Shown piece after piece: positions 7,713 to 16,069 of a stretch of DNA of 20,132 bases. Under the pieces are notes generated by a model, which was not told the origin of the DNA, searched no databases, and saw only the letters and a program-made list of their open reading frames with translations. The DNA is taken from positions 1 through 20,132 of the forward strand of contig DRMA01000076.1 in the NCBI GenBank assembly GCA_011375245.1, written 5' to 3'. Source of the DNA: Thiothrix sp. GTDB lineage: Bacteria; Pseudomonadota; Gammaproteobacteria; Thiotrichales; Thiotrichaceae. The number at the start of each line of letters is the position of its first letter. Within the stretch, counting starts at the first letter, position 1. Made by a program: the position numbers and the translations under genes.

Positions 7713-8609
7713 TTATGCATTGTTATGTAATGTATTATTCAAACCTCCCCAAAGCCCTGCGTTAATAGCAATGGCTTCAATCGCACCTGTTTGACTATGG
7801 CGGCGATAAAGTAGACCTGAACGCCCTGAAAGTTCACGCGCCGAAACAATTTCACCCTCAGGTGTTTTGACTTTTGATCCAGCAGTTAAATACAAACCTG
7901 ACTCCACAATACACTCATCACCTAAAGAAATCCCCAGCCCTGCATTGGCACCTAATAAGCTTTTTTTACCAATCGAAATAACCTGCTTACCACCGCCTGA
8001 TAATGTTCCCATAATAGAAGCACCGCCACCGATATCAGAACCATCTGCAACCACAACACCTGCACTAATGCGTCCTTCAACCATTGAACAACCTAAAGTA
8101 CCTGCATTAAAATTAACAAAACCTTCATGCATTACTGTTGTGCCTGACGCAAGATGCGCACCTAGTCTAACGCGATCAGCATCACCAATTCTTACACCTT
8201 CAGGAATTACGTAGTCCGTCATGCGTGGAAATTTGTCAATTGAAGTAACGCTAAGCTGCACATATTCTTCAGCAATTAAGCCGCGTAACTCTTCAATCAT
8301 TGCAGGCATTACAGGGCCTGCGGATGTCCATGCAACATTCGGTAATAAACCAAACATACCGTCAAGATTAATATCATGCGGTTTTACTTGGCATTCAGAC
8401 AATAAATGCAAGCGTAAATATACATCTTCTGTGCTAACAGGTGCAGCATCACTATCAATTTCAACCTCAATAAATTCGCTTTTAATCAAGCCAACTTTTT
8501 GTGCAAGACAGCTACGGGCAATCGCTTTGTTTGAACGCGGAAACCAAGTATCAAGCGTTTTTCCGCTAGCAATATCAATATAGCGATGACCAGTGCGTTC
8601 AATGTTCAT
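7713..8609 (-). CDS. dapD: 2,3,4,5-tetrahydropyridine-2,6-dicarboxylate N-succinyltransferase, Pseudomonas-type
   Basis: Transfers succinyl from succinyl-CoA to tetrahydrodipicolinate in the succinylase branch of diaminopimelate/lysine synthesis. The 298-aa protein carries the Pseudomonas/actinobacterial-type signatures: LPNVAW (residues about 89-94), VDKFP-like SIDKFPRMTDYV, and the left-handed beta-helix core with VRLGAHLASGTTVMHEGFVN and GGGASIMGTLSGGGK. The known P. aeruginosa enzyme is about 344 aa, and the N-terminal domain here is shorter. The catalytic and CoA-binding core looks intact. The ATG is preceded by a good GAGG site 9 nt upstream, and a promoter-like pair lies at 8663-8691. 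It is the last gene of the minus-strand run and converges on the coiled-coil gene. Confidence 0.95.
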   Translation of the reverse strand: MNIERTGHRYIDIASGKTLDTWFPRSNKAIARSCLAQKVGLIKSEFIEVEIDSDAAPVSTEDVYLRLHLLSECQVKPHDINLDGMFGLLPNVAWTSAGPVMPAMIEELRGLIAEEYVQLSVTSIDKFPRMTDYVIPEGVRIGDADRVRLGAHLASGTTVMHEGFVNFNAGTLGCSMVEGRISAGVVVADGSDIGGGASIMGTLSGGGKQVISIGKKSLLGANAGLGISLGDECIVESGLYLTAGSKVKTPEGEIVSARELSGRSGLLYRRHSQTGAIEAIAINAGLWGGLNNTLHNNA

Positions 8610-8662
8610 GTGTAAATCCTCAATAGCGTACGATTAGAATAATGTTATTTTAAATAGCGAAG

Positions 8663-8691
8663 ATTCTATAGCGTTGGGCTATTAAGATCAA
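8663..8691 (-). promoter_or_regulatory. candidate sigma70 promoter of dapD
   Basis: On the minus strand TTGATC (8691-8686) and TAGAAT (8668-8663) are separated by 17 bp, matching the -35 and -10 consensus at 4/6 and 5/6. Transcription would start near 8656, about 47 nt before the dapD ATG. It would let dapD be expressed independently of the methyltransferase gene upstream. Confidence 0.45.
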
Positions 8692-8700
8692 TTTCGGGCA

Positions 8701-9561
8701 TTATTGAAGTGATTTTTTTAAAACCACATCACAACCATAAATAAGCAAATCTTGCTCAGGATAGTCTTTATATTTCTGATTAAAACGTGCTTGTTTAATC
8801 GGTAAATTTTGCCATGAACGTGTTTCTTCTGAACTAACAGTAAATCCAGCCTGTTTAAACTTCTGCATCATTTCGTTACAGCGTAAACGATTGGTATAGA
8901 AACCTGAATTAGCGATAAATTCAGCTTCCCATAATTTATCGTTAAAACGGAGGTTATTCAACGTATCGTCAATCGTATCCGTCAAATCAATCACATTGGA
9001 AAAAATACCATTGGGTTTTAAAACACGATATAACTCAGCGAGTACTGCATCAAACTCAGCTAATCTAACATGCTGTAAAACAGAATGAGACCAGATCATA
9101 TCAACTGATTGATCAGGAATGGTCTTCAACGATGCGAGGCCATTGATTAAATAGCTTGCATCAATCGCCTCCAACAATTCCGCTAATGTTTCGGGGTCTT
9201 TATTCACCTTAGTCAAAGCCATCGAGTGCTCATCAAGATAAGCAAGCCCAGCTTTATAACGTTCAATATCCTTTGTGGCAAATTCACCGACATCAACCAA
9301 ATAACACTTTTCAGCGCCCAAGGCAGTGATATTTAACGCCGACATGAGTGAGTCACCAGGACCTAACTCTAATGCGGTAAAACCCTGCTTAAGTGATGAT
9401 TTCGCTTTATCATAATGCTGCTTTGCAATGCCAAAGGCATACTGAGGATCGATCATGTCACCATGTTTAAACATTGATAAGCGACGAAACGTTGAATATT
9501 TGATGGGTAGACGAGATAACACTATTTTCGCGGGTATTTTTACCCACCACTTTATATCCAT
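8701..9561 (-). CDS. class I SAM-dependent methyltransferase
   Basis: A 286-aa protein with a Rossmann methyltransferase core. Motif I is ALELGPGDS (residues 63-71), the acidic end of strand 2 is CYLVDVGEF (86-94), the strand-4 region is VDMIWSHSVLQHV (153-165), and a RVLKPNG turn (179-185) is typical of the Methyltransf_11 family. The substrate cannot be read from the sequence. The basic, aromatic N-terminus (WWVKIPAKIVLSRLPIKYSTFRR region) could contact a membrane or polymer. It lies 94 bp downstream of asnB on the same strand. AsnB-like enzymes and such methyltransferases are often neighbours in polysaccharide clusters, but no glycosyltransferase is seen here. Confidence 0.85.
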   Translation of the reverse strand: MDIKWWVKIPAKIVLSRLPIKYSTFRRLSMFKHGDMIDPQYAFGIAKQHYDKAKSSLKQGFTALELGPGDSLMSALNITALGAEKCYLVDVGEFATKDIERYKAGLAYLDEHSMALTKVNKDPETLAELLEAIDASYLINGLASLKTIPDQSVDMIWSHSVLQHVRLAEFDAVLAELYRVLKPNGIFSNVIDLTDTIDDTLNNLRFNDKLWEAEFIANSGFYTNRLRCNEMMQKFKQAGFTVSSEETRSWQNLPIKQARFNQKYKDYPEQDLLIYGCDVVLKKSLQ

Positions 9562-9607
9562 GATTTTTTCCCTGTCTTTTGGTGTTAATACTAAAGTCGT
9601 AGGGAAT

Positions 9608-9637
9608 AGTATATAGAGCCTATTATCAAAATAACAA
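9608..9637 (-). promoter_or_regulatory. weak candidate promoter of the methyltransferase gene
   Basis: On the minus strand TTGTTA (9637-9632) and TATACT (9613-9608) are 18 bp apart, matching consensus at 4/6 and 5/6. The site lies in the 94-bp gap after asnB. AT richness makes false positives likely. Confidence 0.28.
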
Positions 9638-9655
9638 TAAATAATGTCATTACAT

Positions 9656-11626
9656 TTATCTATTTTCTTCCAGCCATGCCTGAAACATCAATACATCCCA
9701 CAACGGAAATTGCCAGTTTCTTTTTCCTGACAAATGTTCGTCCCATTTTTTGCGTATGGGTTCAGGGTTTAAATAACCTTCTTCTTTTAAACGATCTTGA
9801 TCTAATAATGCTTCTGCCCAATCACGTAAGTCAGAACGTAACCACTCATCAATGGGTAAATAAAAACCCATTTTAGGGCGCTCCATCATTTCTTTTGGTA
9901 AATATTGATACATAACTTGTTTCAATAACCATTTACTTTCGCCATCACGTATTTTTTGGGACAACGGTAAACGCCATGCAAATTCAACAACATTATGATC
10001 AAGGAATGGCACACGTGTTTCCAAGCTATTACTCATTGCAGCACGATCAACTTTCACTAAAATATCGTCAGCAAGGAAGTTTAAAGTGTCGGTATACATC
10101 ATTTGCGAAATATGATCTAACCCCTCAAGCTGGCTGCGCTGGCGTATACAGGTAGGTTCTTTACTACCAATAACCACATTTTCAGGATCATGCCAATGTG
10201 AGAGTAACTGTCGATTGATGCCAATCGCATCGGATTCACGAAAGAGCTTTGCCACTTTATATAAGCGATCACCTGCTCGCCCATGCCGTAAGGCTTCAGG
10301 TACACGTCCTGTTTTCTCTAAAACGGAGATCATCCGATCCCATGTTGAAATAGGTACGGTTGTTAATGCTTTAGCAGCTAGTTTGCGTAATGGCAATGGA
10401 AAACGACTTAATTTATCCCACAAACCTTTACTGCGAAAATAGTGATCATAGCCTGCAAATAACTCATCCCCTGCATCACCCGATAATGCAACGGTTACAT
10501 GCTCACGCGCCATTTTAGAAACCAAAATGGTCGGGATCTGTGAGGCATCTGAAAAAGGTTCATCGTACACAGCAGGCAAAGAAGGAATCGTCTCTAAGGC
10601 ATCTTGTGGCGTAACATAGAGTTCGGTGTGTTTTGTGCCTAAGTGCTTAGCAATTTGCCGTGCGTAAATCGCCTCATCAAAACCCTCTTCATGAAAGCCA
10701 ATTGAAAAGGTTCGTACAGGCTGATCAGCAAGCGACTGCATTAAGGCTACAATAGTGGAAGAATCAGTACCACCTGATAAAAACGCCCCTAGTGGGACAT
10801 CAGCAAGCATTTGTTTAGAAATCGCATCACGTAAGTGGGTATCTAAAGCATCAACGGCTTCTCCATCTGTGCCCATAAAAGGAGAAGCTTTACCTGTTGT
10901 AACTGCATCACTTAACTGCCAGTAGGCTTGTGGTTCATCAATATGGTATTGATTGGGTTCGGTTAATGAAAAGCGTAAAAAATGACCTGCTGGTAATTTA
11001 TAAATGCCCTTATAAATCGAATACGGTGCAGGTACATTATTATGACGCAAAAATAATGATAACGCATCACGATCAATTTCATTTTCAAAATTAGGATAGG
11101 CTTTTAATGATTTCAACTCAGAACCAAAAATCAAACTGCCTTTTTGCCAGCCATAATACAATGGCTTTTCGCCTAAGCGATCACGCGCTAAAACAAGTTC
11201 TTTGCACTGCTTATCCCACAGCGCAAAGGCAAACATCCCCGTAAAACGTGCCAAACTTTGCTCCACGCCCCACTGCTCAATCGCTGCCAACATAATTTCA
11301 GTGTCAGAGTGACCACGCCAGTTAACACCTGTATTGAGTCGATTCAATTCTTCGCGTATTTCTTGGAAGTTATAAATCTCACCATTAAACGCAACCACAT
11401 AACGCTGCGATGCAGAATGCATTGGCTGATGCCCTTCGGGGGAAAGATCGACAATTGCTAAACGTCGATGCCCTAAAGCGATGCCTGCTTGTGCATCTGT
11501 CCACACCCCGTTACTATCAGGACCACGATGCACCATTTGATCAGTCATTTGTTTAAGTACAGCATCCATGCCGCCATGGGCAGCCGCGATGGGTGAAAGC
11601 TCGATAAAACCACACATACCACACAT
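9656..11626 (-). CDS. asnB: asparagine synthetase, glutamine-hydrolysing
   Basis: Makes asparagine, or a related amide, from aspartate, glutamine and ATP. The 656 aa begin with MCGMCGF, so Cys2 is the N-terminal nucleophile of the class II glutaminase domain (about 1-220), with RGPDSNG (34-40) and NGEIYNF (81-87) also present. The synthetase domain follows, with pyrophosphate loop SGGTDSS (284-290), LSGDAGDELFAGYDHYF and a DRAAMSNSLETRVPFLD motif. SGGTDSS rather than SGGLDSS and the 656-aa length fit the group often found in exopolysaccharide clusters, so the amidated product may not be free asparagine. The start is fixed by the need for Cys2; an AAGAG ribosome site lies just upstream. Gaps of 82 bp to the lipoprotein gene and 94 bp to the methyltransferase gene separate it from its neighbours. 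Confidence 0.93.
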   Translation of the reverse strand: MCGMCGFIELSPIAAAHGGMDAVLKQMTDQMVHRGPDSNGVWTDAQAGIALGHRRLAIVDLSPEGHQPMHSASQRYVVAFNGEIYNFQEIREELNRLNTGVNWRGHSDTEIMLAAIEQWGVEQSLARFTGMFAFALWDKQCKELVLARDRLGEKPLYYGWQKGSLIFGSELKSLKAYPNFENEIDRDALSLFLRHNNVPAPYSIYKGIYKLPAGHFLRFSLTEPNQYHIDEPQAYWQLSDAVTTGKASPFMGTDGEAVDALDTHLRDAISKQMLADVPLGAFLSGGTDSSTIVALMQSLADQPVRTFSIGFHEEGFDEAIYARQIAKHLGTKHTELYVTPQDALETIPSLPAVYDEPFSDASQIPTILVSKMAREHVTVALSGDAGDELFAGYDHYFRSKGLWDKLSRFPLPLRKLAAKALTTVPISTWDRMISVLEKTGRVPEALRHGRAGDRLYKVAKLFRESDAIGINRQLLSHWHDPENVVIGSKEPTCIRQRSQLEGLDHISQMMYTDTLNFLADDILVKVDRAAMSNSLETRVPFLDHNVVEFAWRLPLSQKIRDGESKWLLKQVMYQYLPKEMMERPKMGFYLPIDEWLRSDLRDWAEALLDQDRLKEEGYLNPEPIRKKWDEHLSGKRNWQFPLWDVLMFQAWLEENR

Positions 11627-11708
11627 AGAATTAACTCTTGTTTTAAACTATTTTTTGAAAAACTCTATTAACGAGTATTCTCTATTTTTCCATACATTTT
11701 TTGGGTAT

Positions 11709-12389
11709 TTATTCTTGTAATTTTTCACCTGCTTTTTCCAACGCTTCACCAGCCTTATGCTGTAGGTCTTTCCTTGTTTCTTTAAGCTGCTCAGCAACTT
11801 TTCCTGCCGTATCTTTCGCGTGTTCTGCACCTTTTTTCAAGCTTTCCGTTGCTGATACTGCGGCTTCTTTAGCTTGTTCTGCCATCTTTTCAGCACTCTT
11901 TGTTATTTTGATTGTGCCTCCTTTTACAGCATCTGTTACTTCATCAGCTTTTTTGGTTAGATGCTCTTCATTGAAAGTATCTTTAACCGCTTGCCCCGTT
12001 ACTTTTTGTATTGAGGTATGTAAATCCTGTAGTCTGACTTCTTCTCCATTGATAACCATGATATCGGGGATGTTGACAAACTCATCAGGGGTCACCTCAT
12101 AATCTTCACCTTCATCACGATCATTTAAACCATAAGTACAAGTCGCTTCAGTGACACTGCCATCAGCATTATTAAAGCTAACAGTAATTTGCAAATGCTC
12201 GCCTGGAGTGGGTACTTTTATCACTTTATTCCATTTTACTTTCTCAGCAGTCATTAAGTGAGCCGTCAATTTTTGACACAACGTTGTCTGAGGATCACCT
12301 TCGTTAAGAGTACAACTGCTCATTGCAACTACCAAACTGGTTATTATGAGTAATATTTTTACTGTATTTATTATTTTTACCGTTCTCAT
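11709..12389 (-). CDS. putative lipoprotein with apolipoprotein-like amphipathic helical tail
   Basis: A 226-aa protein of unknown function. Residues 1-25 are a basic-hydrophobic signal ending in MSSC, so Cys26 may be lipidated, though Met at -3 makes the lipobox imperfect. Residues about 30-95 form a small beta-rich domain with Cys38 and Cys84, followed by a short stretch to residue 128. From about 129 to 226 the sequence is Ala/Lys/Glu-rich with an 11-residue rhythm (repeated K-A-E-x-A/V units), as in apolipoprotein/LEA/YtxH-like helices that lie on membranes. It starts 2 bp after the uvrA stop, with a possible GGAG site inside the end of uvrA, so it is very likely translated from the uvrA transcript. 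No DNA-repair motif is visible. Confidence 0.75.
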   Translation of the reverse strand: MRTVKIINTVKILLIITSLVVAMSSCTLNEGDPQTTLCQKLTAHLMTAEKVKWNKVIKVPTPGEHLQITVSFNNADGSVTEATCTYGLNDRDEGEDYEVTPDEFVNIPDIMVINGEEVRLQDLHTSIQKVTGQAVKDTFNEEHLTKKADEVTDAVKGGTIKITKSAEKMAEQAKEAAVSATESLKKGAEHAKDTAGKVAEQLKETRKDLQHKAGEALEKAGEKLQE

Positions 12390-12391
12390 GA

Positions 12392-15223
12392 TTACTTTTT
12401 CTCCAATAGAGGTTTTAAATACTTCCCTGTGTATGATGTCGTTGACATTGATAGCTTCTCAGGTGTCCCTATCGCAACCACCTCGCCTCCCCCGCTCCCA
12501 CCTTCGGGACCAAGGTCAATAATCCAATCAGCTGTTTTAATTACATCAAGATTATGTTCAATAACAATAATCGTATTACCATCATCTCGTAGGCGATGTA
12601 GGACACTCAACAATTGATCGACATCATGAAAATGCAAGCCTGTCGTTGGCTCATCAAGAATATAGAGAGTTTTTCCTGTACTCCGCTTTGACAATTCTTT
12701 GGCAAGCTTGACACGTTGTGCTTCGCCACCTGAGAGGGTTGTCGCATTCTGTCCTAAGGTTATATAGGATAAGCCAACATCCATCAAGGTTGAAAGCTTA
12801 TTATGCACAGCAGGTATAGCTTGGAAGAAAACAAATGCTTCTTCAACAGTCATTGACAGTACATCATGAATTGTCTTACCTTTATAATGCACATCCAATG
12901 TCTCACGATTATAGCGTTTACCGTCGCAAATATCACAGCAAACATACACATCTGGTAAAAAATGCATTTCCACTTTGATTAAGCCATCACCACGACACGC
13001 CTCACAACGACCACCTTTGACATTGAAGCTAAAGCGTCCTGGCGTATAACCGCGTGAACGCGCTTCTTGTGTCGCAGCAAATAGATCACGAATGGGGGTA
13101 AATAAGCCACTATATGTCGCAGGATTGGAGCGTGGTGTACGACCAATGGGGCTTTGGCTAATGTCAACAATTTTATCAAAATGTGCTAAGCCTTCGATTT
13201 TCTTCACGGGCGCACTGGTCAGGCTGGCATTATTCAAATATTTGGCAATGGCAGGATATAACGTTTGATTAATTAAGGTTGATTTTCCTGAGCCCGATAC
13301 CCCCGTGACGCAGGTTAATAACCCAACAGGAATATCCACACTAACTTGTTTAAGATTGTTTCCTGAAGCATCAATAAGACGTAACACTTTTTTCCTATCA
13401 AAACGAACACGTTTTGTAGGAATAGCGATTTTCCGCTTTCCTGATAGAAACTGCCCTGTACACGATTCAGCAACTTCAGCCACTTCTTCTGCTGTTCCTT
13501 GAGCAACAATATGCCCACCCTGCTTCCCCGCACCAGGCCCAATGTCAATGACATGATCCGCCATGCGAATTGCTTCTTCATCATGCTCAACCACAATCAC
13601 TGTATTACCCAAATCACGTAAATGCACCAACGTTTTTAACAGCCGTTCATTGTCGCGTTGATGGAGACCAATAGAAGGTTCATCAAGTACATACATCACC
13701 CCTACTAAGCCCGCACCAATTTGTGAGGCAAGACGAATACGTTGAGCTTCGCCTCCTGACAAACTATCTGAGTTACGACTAAGGCTTAAGTAATTTAATC
13801 CTACATTAATCAAAAACTTCAGGCGAACTTCTATTTCTTTTACAATTTTTTCAGCAATTTTGCCTTGCTTGCCTGATAAATTAAGCTTGCTAAAAAAAAC
13901 ACTCGCATCACTAATCGACAGCGCAGTGATAGTAGAGATATTATTACCCGCAATAAACACATGACGCGCTGCTTCATTTAGTCGTGCGCCATTGCAATCA
14001 GGGCAATGTTCCGCTGCCATAAATTTGGTTAAATCCTCACGCACCGAACCTGAATCGGTTTCACGATAACGCCGTTGCATATTGTGCATAATGCCTTCAA
14101 ACGGATGGGTCTTTTGATAAACCTGCCCTTTTTGACCTTGATAGGTAAAGGCAATAGGCGTTTTACCACTACCATACAGCACGACTTTTTTTATTTTTTC
14201 AGGTAATTGTGCAAAGGGCGTTAAAACATCAAAGTCATAATGATTTGCCAATGAACTAATCAGATGAAAATAGTAGGCATTACGCTGATCCCAACCGCGA
14301 ATAGCACCCTCAGCAAGGCTTAACTCAGGCTTAGAAACAACTTTTTCAAGATCAAAATACTGATGCACACCGAGTCCATCACAATTTTCACACGCACCAT
14401 TAGGACTATTAAAGGAAAACAAACGCGGTTCTAATTCGGCTAATGAATAACCACAGTGGCGACACGCATAATTGGCTGAAAAAACAAACTCTTCCAACTC
14501 ACTGTGCTTATCCATCGGCGCAACACTAGCAAGCCCTTCTGCAAGTCGCAATGCAGTTTCAAACGACTCAGCAAGACGCAACTGCAAGTCATCACGAACT
14601 TTAATGCGATCTACGACCACTTCAACAGTATGCTTTTTGCGTAAGGCCAGTGTTGGTAAATCTTCGATATCATAAACCTGACCATCAATCCGCAAACGCA
14701 AGTATCCCTCGCTGCGTAATTGCTGAAAAAGCTGAGTATGCTCACCCTTACGATGACGCACGACAGGAGCAAGAATCATGACTTTACTCCCTATTGGAAG
14801 CGAAAGTACGGTATCTACCATTTGGCTAACCGTTTGTGCAGTTAATGGCTCTTTATGTTGTGGACATTGCGGAATACCTGCACGTGCAAAGAGCAAGCGC
14901 AAGTAATCATAAATTTCGGTTACCGTCCCTACGGTCGAACGTGGATTATGCGATGTGGTTTTTTGTTCGATAGAAATAGCAGGTGATAAACCTTCAATAT
15001 GATCAAGGTCTGGCTTTTCCATCACTGACAAAAATTGTCGTGCATAAGCCGATAAAGATTCGACATAACGCCGTTGACCTTCAGCAAAAATGGTATCAAA
15101 CGCTAATGATGACTTGCCAGAACCCGATAAACCCGTGATAATAGTTAACTTATCACGGGGCAGTTCAACATCAATATTCTTTAAATTATGGGTACGCGCA
15201 CCGCGTAAGATTATTTTATTCAC
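12392..15223 (-). CDS. uvrA: excinuclease ABC subunit A
   Basis: ATPase that loads UvrB on damaged DNA in nucleotide excision repair. The 943 aa match the usual length (about 940). Both ABC modules are complete: Walker A GLSGSGKSS (31-39) and GVSGSGKST (about 639-648), signatures LSGGEAQRIRLA and LSGGEAQRVKLA, and Walker B with YVLDEPSIGLHQRD and YILDEPTTGLHFHD. Zinc module 1 uses C254, C257, C278 and C281. Zinc module 2 lies at about 736-766 (CEAC ... CDIC). The start is GTG; it gives MNKIILRGARTHNLKNI, which aligns with E. coli UvrA residue 1 onward. No CTG-N10-CAG LexA box is found in the 155 bp between this start and 15378. The downstream lipoprotein gene begins 2 bp after the stop. Confidence 0.97.
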   Translation of the reverse strand: MNKIILRGARTHNLKNIDVELPRDKLTIITGLSGSGKSSLAFDTIFAEGQRRYVESLSAYARQFLSVMEKPDLDHIEGLSPAISIEQKTTSHNPRSTVGTVTEIYDYLRLLFARAGIPQCPQHKEPLTAQTVSQMVDTVLSLPIGSKVMILAPVVRHRKGEHTQLFQQLRSEGYLRLRIDGQVYDIEDLPTLALRKKHTVEVVVDRIKVRDDLQLRLAESFETALRLAEGLASVAPMDKHSELEEFVFSANYACRHCGYSLAELEPRLFSFNSPNGACENCDGLGVHQYFDLEKVVSKPELSLAEGAIRGWDQRNAYYFHLISSLANHYDFDVLTPFAQLPEKIKKVVLYGSGKTPIAFTYQGQKGQVYQKTHPFEGIMHNMQRRYRETDSGSVREDLTKFMAAEHCPDCNGARLNEAARHVFIAGNNISTITALSISDASVFFSKLNLSGKQGKIAEKIVKEIEVRLKFLINVGLNYLSLSRNSDSLSGGEAQRIRLASQIGAGLVGVMYVLDEPSIGLHQRDNERLLKTLVHLRDLGNTVIVVEHDEEAIRMADHVIDIGPGAGKQGGHIVAQGTAEEVAEVAESCTGQFLSGKRKIAIPTKRVRFDRKKVLRLIDASGNNLKQVSVDIPVGLLTCVTGVSGSGKSTLINQTLYPAIAKYLNNASLTSAPVKKIEGLAHFDKIVDISQSPIGRTPRSNPATYSGLFTPIRDLFAATQEARSRGYTPGRFSFNVKGGRCEACRGDGLIKVEMHFLPDVYVCCDICDGKRYNRETLDVHYKGKTIHDVLSMTVEEAFVFFQAIPAVHNKLSTLMDVGLSYITLGQNATTLSGGEAQRVKLAKELSKRSTGKTLYILDEPTTGLHFHDVDQLLSVLHRLRDDGNTIIVIEHNLDVIKTADWIIDLGPEGGSGGGEVVAIGTPEKLSMSTTSYTGKYLKPLLEKK

Positions 15224-15408
15224 GGATTAAGGGGCTATGAAGTGAATGGGCAATAAATAAACACAATGAAACATAAGGAACTTTATTAACTCGTAACAAA
15301 CAAAAAACCTATGAGCAAAACAATCATATTTTTTTATGATATATTTATAAAATGCTTATGGGTATATACAGGGCATAATTGAGCAAGATAGCAACAGGGG
15401 GCAATACA

Positions 15409-15963
15409 ATGAATCAAACTCAAACACAACCAGCGACTCCATCGCTTAAACAATACCAAAGCGTATTAAAAGCACTACTACCTTTACAAGAGGAAATCAG
15501 TAATTCCTTTTCTTATACGAATAAACCATCACTAAGCTTGATGGTTGACGACAAAAAACACTTTCGTGTTTGGTTACAGCAACTTAGACATATAACAGGA
15601 AAAATAACACTCCTTTCCTCTGAACTTAACCAACAACTCAGCAATGGTAAATATGAGAAAAAGACATTAAGCCATTTTCGTAGCATGATAGAAAATCTCA
15701 TCACTCTACATACTGAAGTTACTAACAGCTATGCAAATACGACCAATCTAATGGAAGGTCGTTATTTGCTTGAATATGTAACCAAGCACCTCCTAGAAAA
15801 ACTGAGTGCTGATATTAACGAGTATCGCCATCAAGTCAATGATTTCGTTTTTAACTGTAAAAAAGAAGCAAAAAAAGATATCGAACAATTGACGTTAGTT
15901 CTTAATCTTGAGATGGGTGTGGGCTTTACTTCTTTTCGTCGTTGGTTAGGCGCTAGAGCTTAA
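15409..15963 (+). CDS. hypothetical all-helical protein
   Basis: A 184-aa protein I do not recognise. The ATG at 15409 is preferred over the in-frame TTG at 15379 because a strong CAGGGGG ribosome site (15395-15401) lies 7 nt before the ATG. Predicted structure is almost entirely alpha-helical and polar, with no signal peptide or transmembrane segment. Two regions (about residues 20-110 and 115-165) look like helical hairpins, and a lysine-rich stretch follows near residue 157. The C-terminus FRRWLGARA is basic. It is divergent from uvrA and closed by a strong terminator, so it is probably a single-gene transcript. Phasin-like or secretion-chaperone-like helical bundles are possibilities, with no motif to decide. 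Confidence 0.7.
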   Translation: MNQTQTQPATPSLKQYQSVLKALLPLQEEISNSFSYTNKPSLSLMVDDKKHFRVWLQQLRHITGKITLLSSELNQQLSNGKYEKKTLSHFRSMIENLITLHTEVTNSYANTTNLMEGRYLLEYVTKHLLEKLSADINEYRHQVNDFVFNCKKEAKKDIEQLTLVLNLEMGVGFTSFRRWLGARA

Positions 15964-15992
15964 GTTATAACGACTTAATCAATCGACTTAAA

Positions 15993-16028
15993 CAACTCAA
16001 TCAACTCAATCAACTCAATCATTTGAGT
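15993..16028. repeat. three tandem 9-mers ending in a hairpin
   Basis: CAACTCAAT occurs three times in tandem (15993-16001, 16002-16010, 16011-16019). The last copy overlaps a perfect hairpin, ACTCAA (16013-16018) and TTGAGT (16023-16028) around a TCAT loop. A related GACTTAA unit is also repeated just upstream (15972 and 15985). It lies in the 3' untranslated part of the small helical-protein gene. Confidence 0.7.
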
Positions 16029-16035
16029 CATATAT

Positions 16036-16069
16036 AAGGACAACCCATTGTGGTTGTCCTTATTTTTTT
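16036..16069 (+). terminator. intrinsic terminator
   Basis: AAGGACAACC (16036-16045) pairs perfectly with GGTTGTCCTT (16052-16061), closing a 6-nt loop and followed by a run of seven T residues (16063-16069). This is a strong terminator for the plus-strand gene at 15409-15963. The run of T sits on the plus strand only, so it is less suited to the minus-strand gene whose stop overlaps it at 16068. Confidence 0.9.

Noticed and set aside
11648..11830. 60-codon minus-strand frame at the end of the lipoprotein gene
   Set aside because: It overlaps the lipoprotein gene in another frame, is very basic without domain features and has no ribosome site.
15356..15371. Possible LexA box before uvrA
   Set aside because: Only the right half (TATATACAG) fits; the position for CTG reads TTA, so the required dyad is absent.
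15379..15408. TTG start extending the small helical protein by 10 residues
   Set aside because: The ATG at 15409 has a strong CAGGGGG ribosome site directly before it, while the TTG at 15379 has none.
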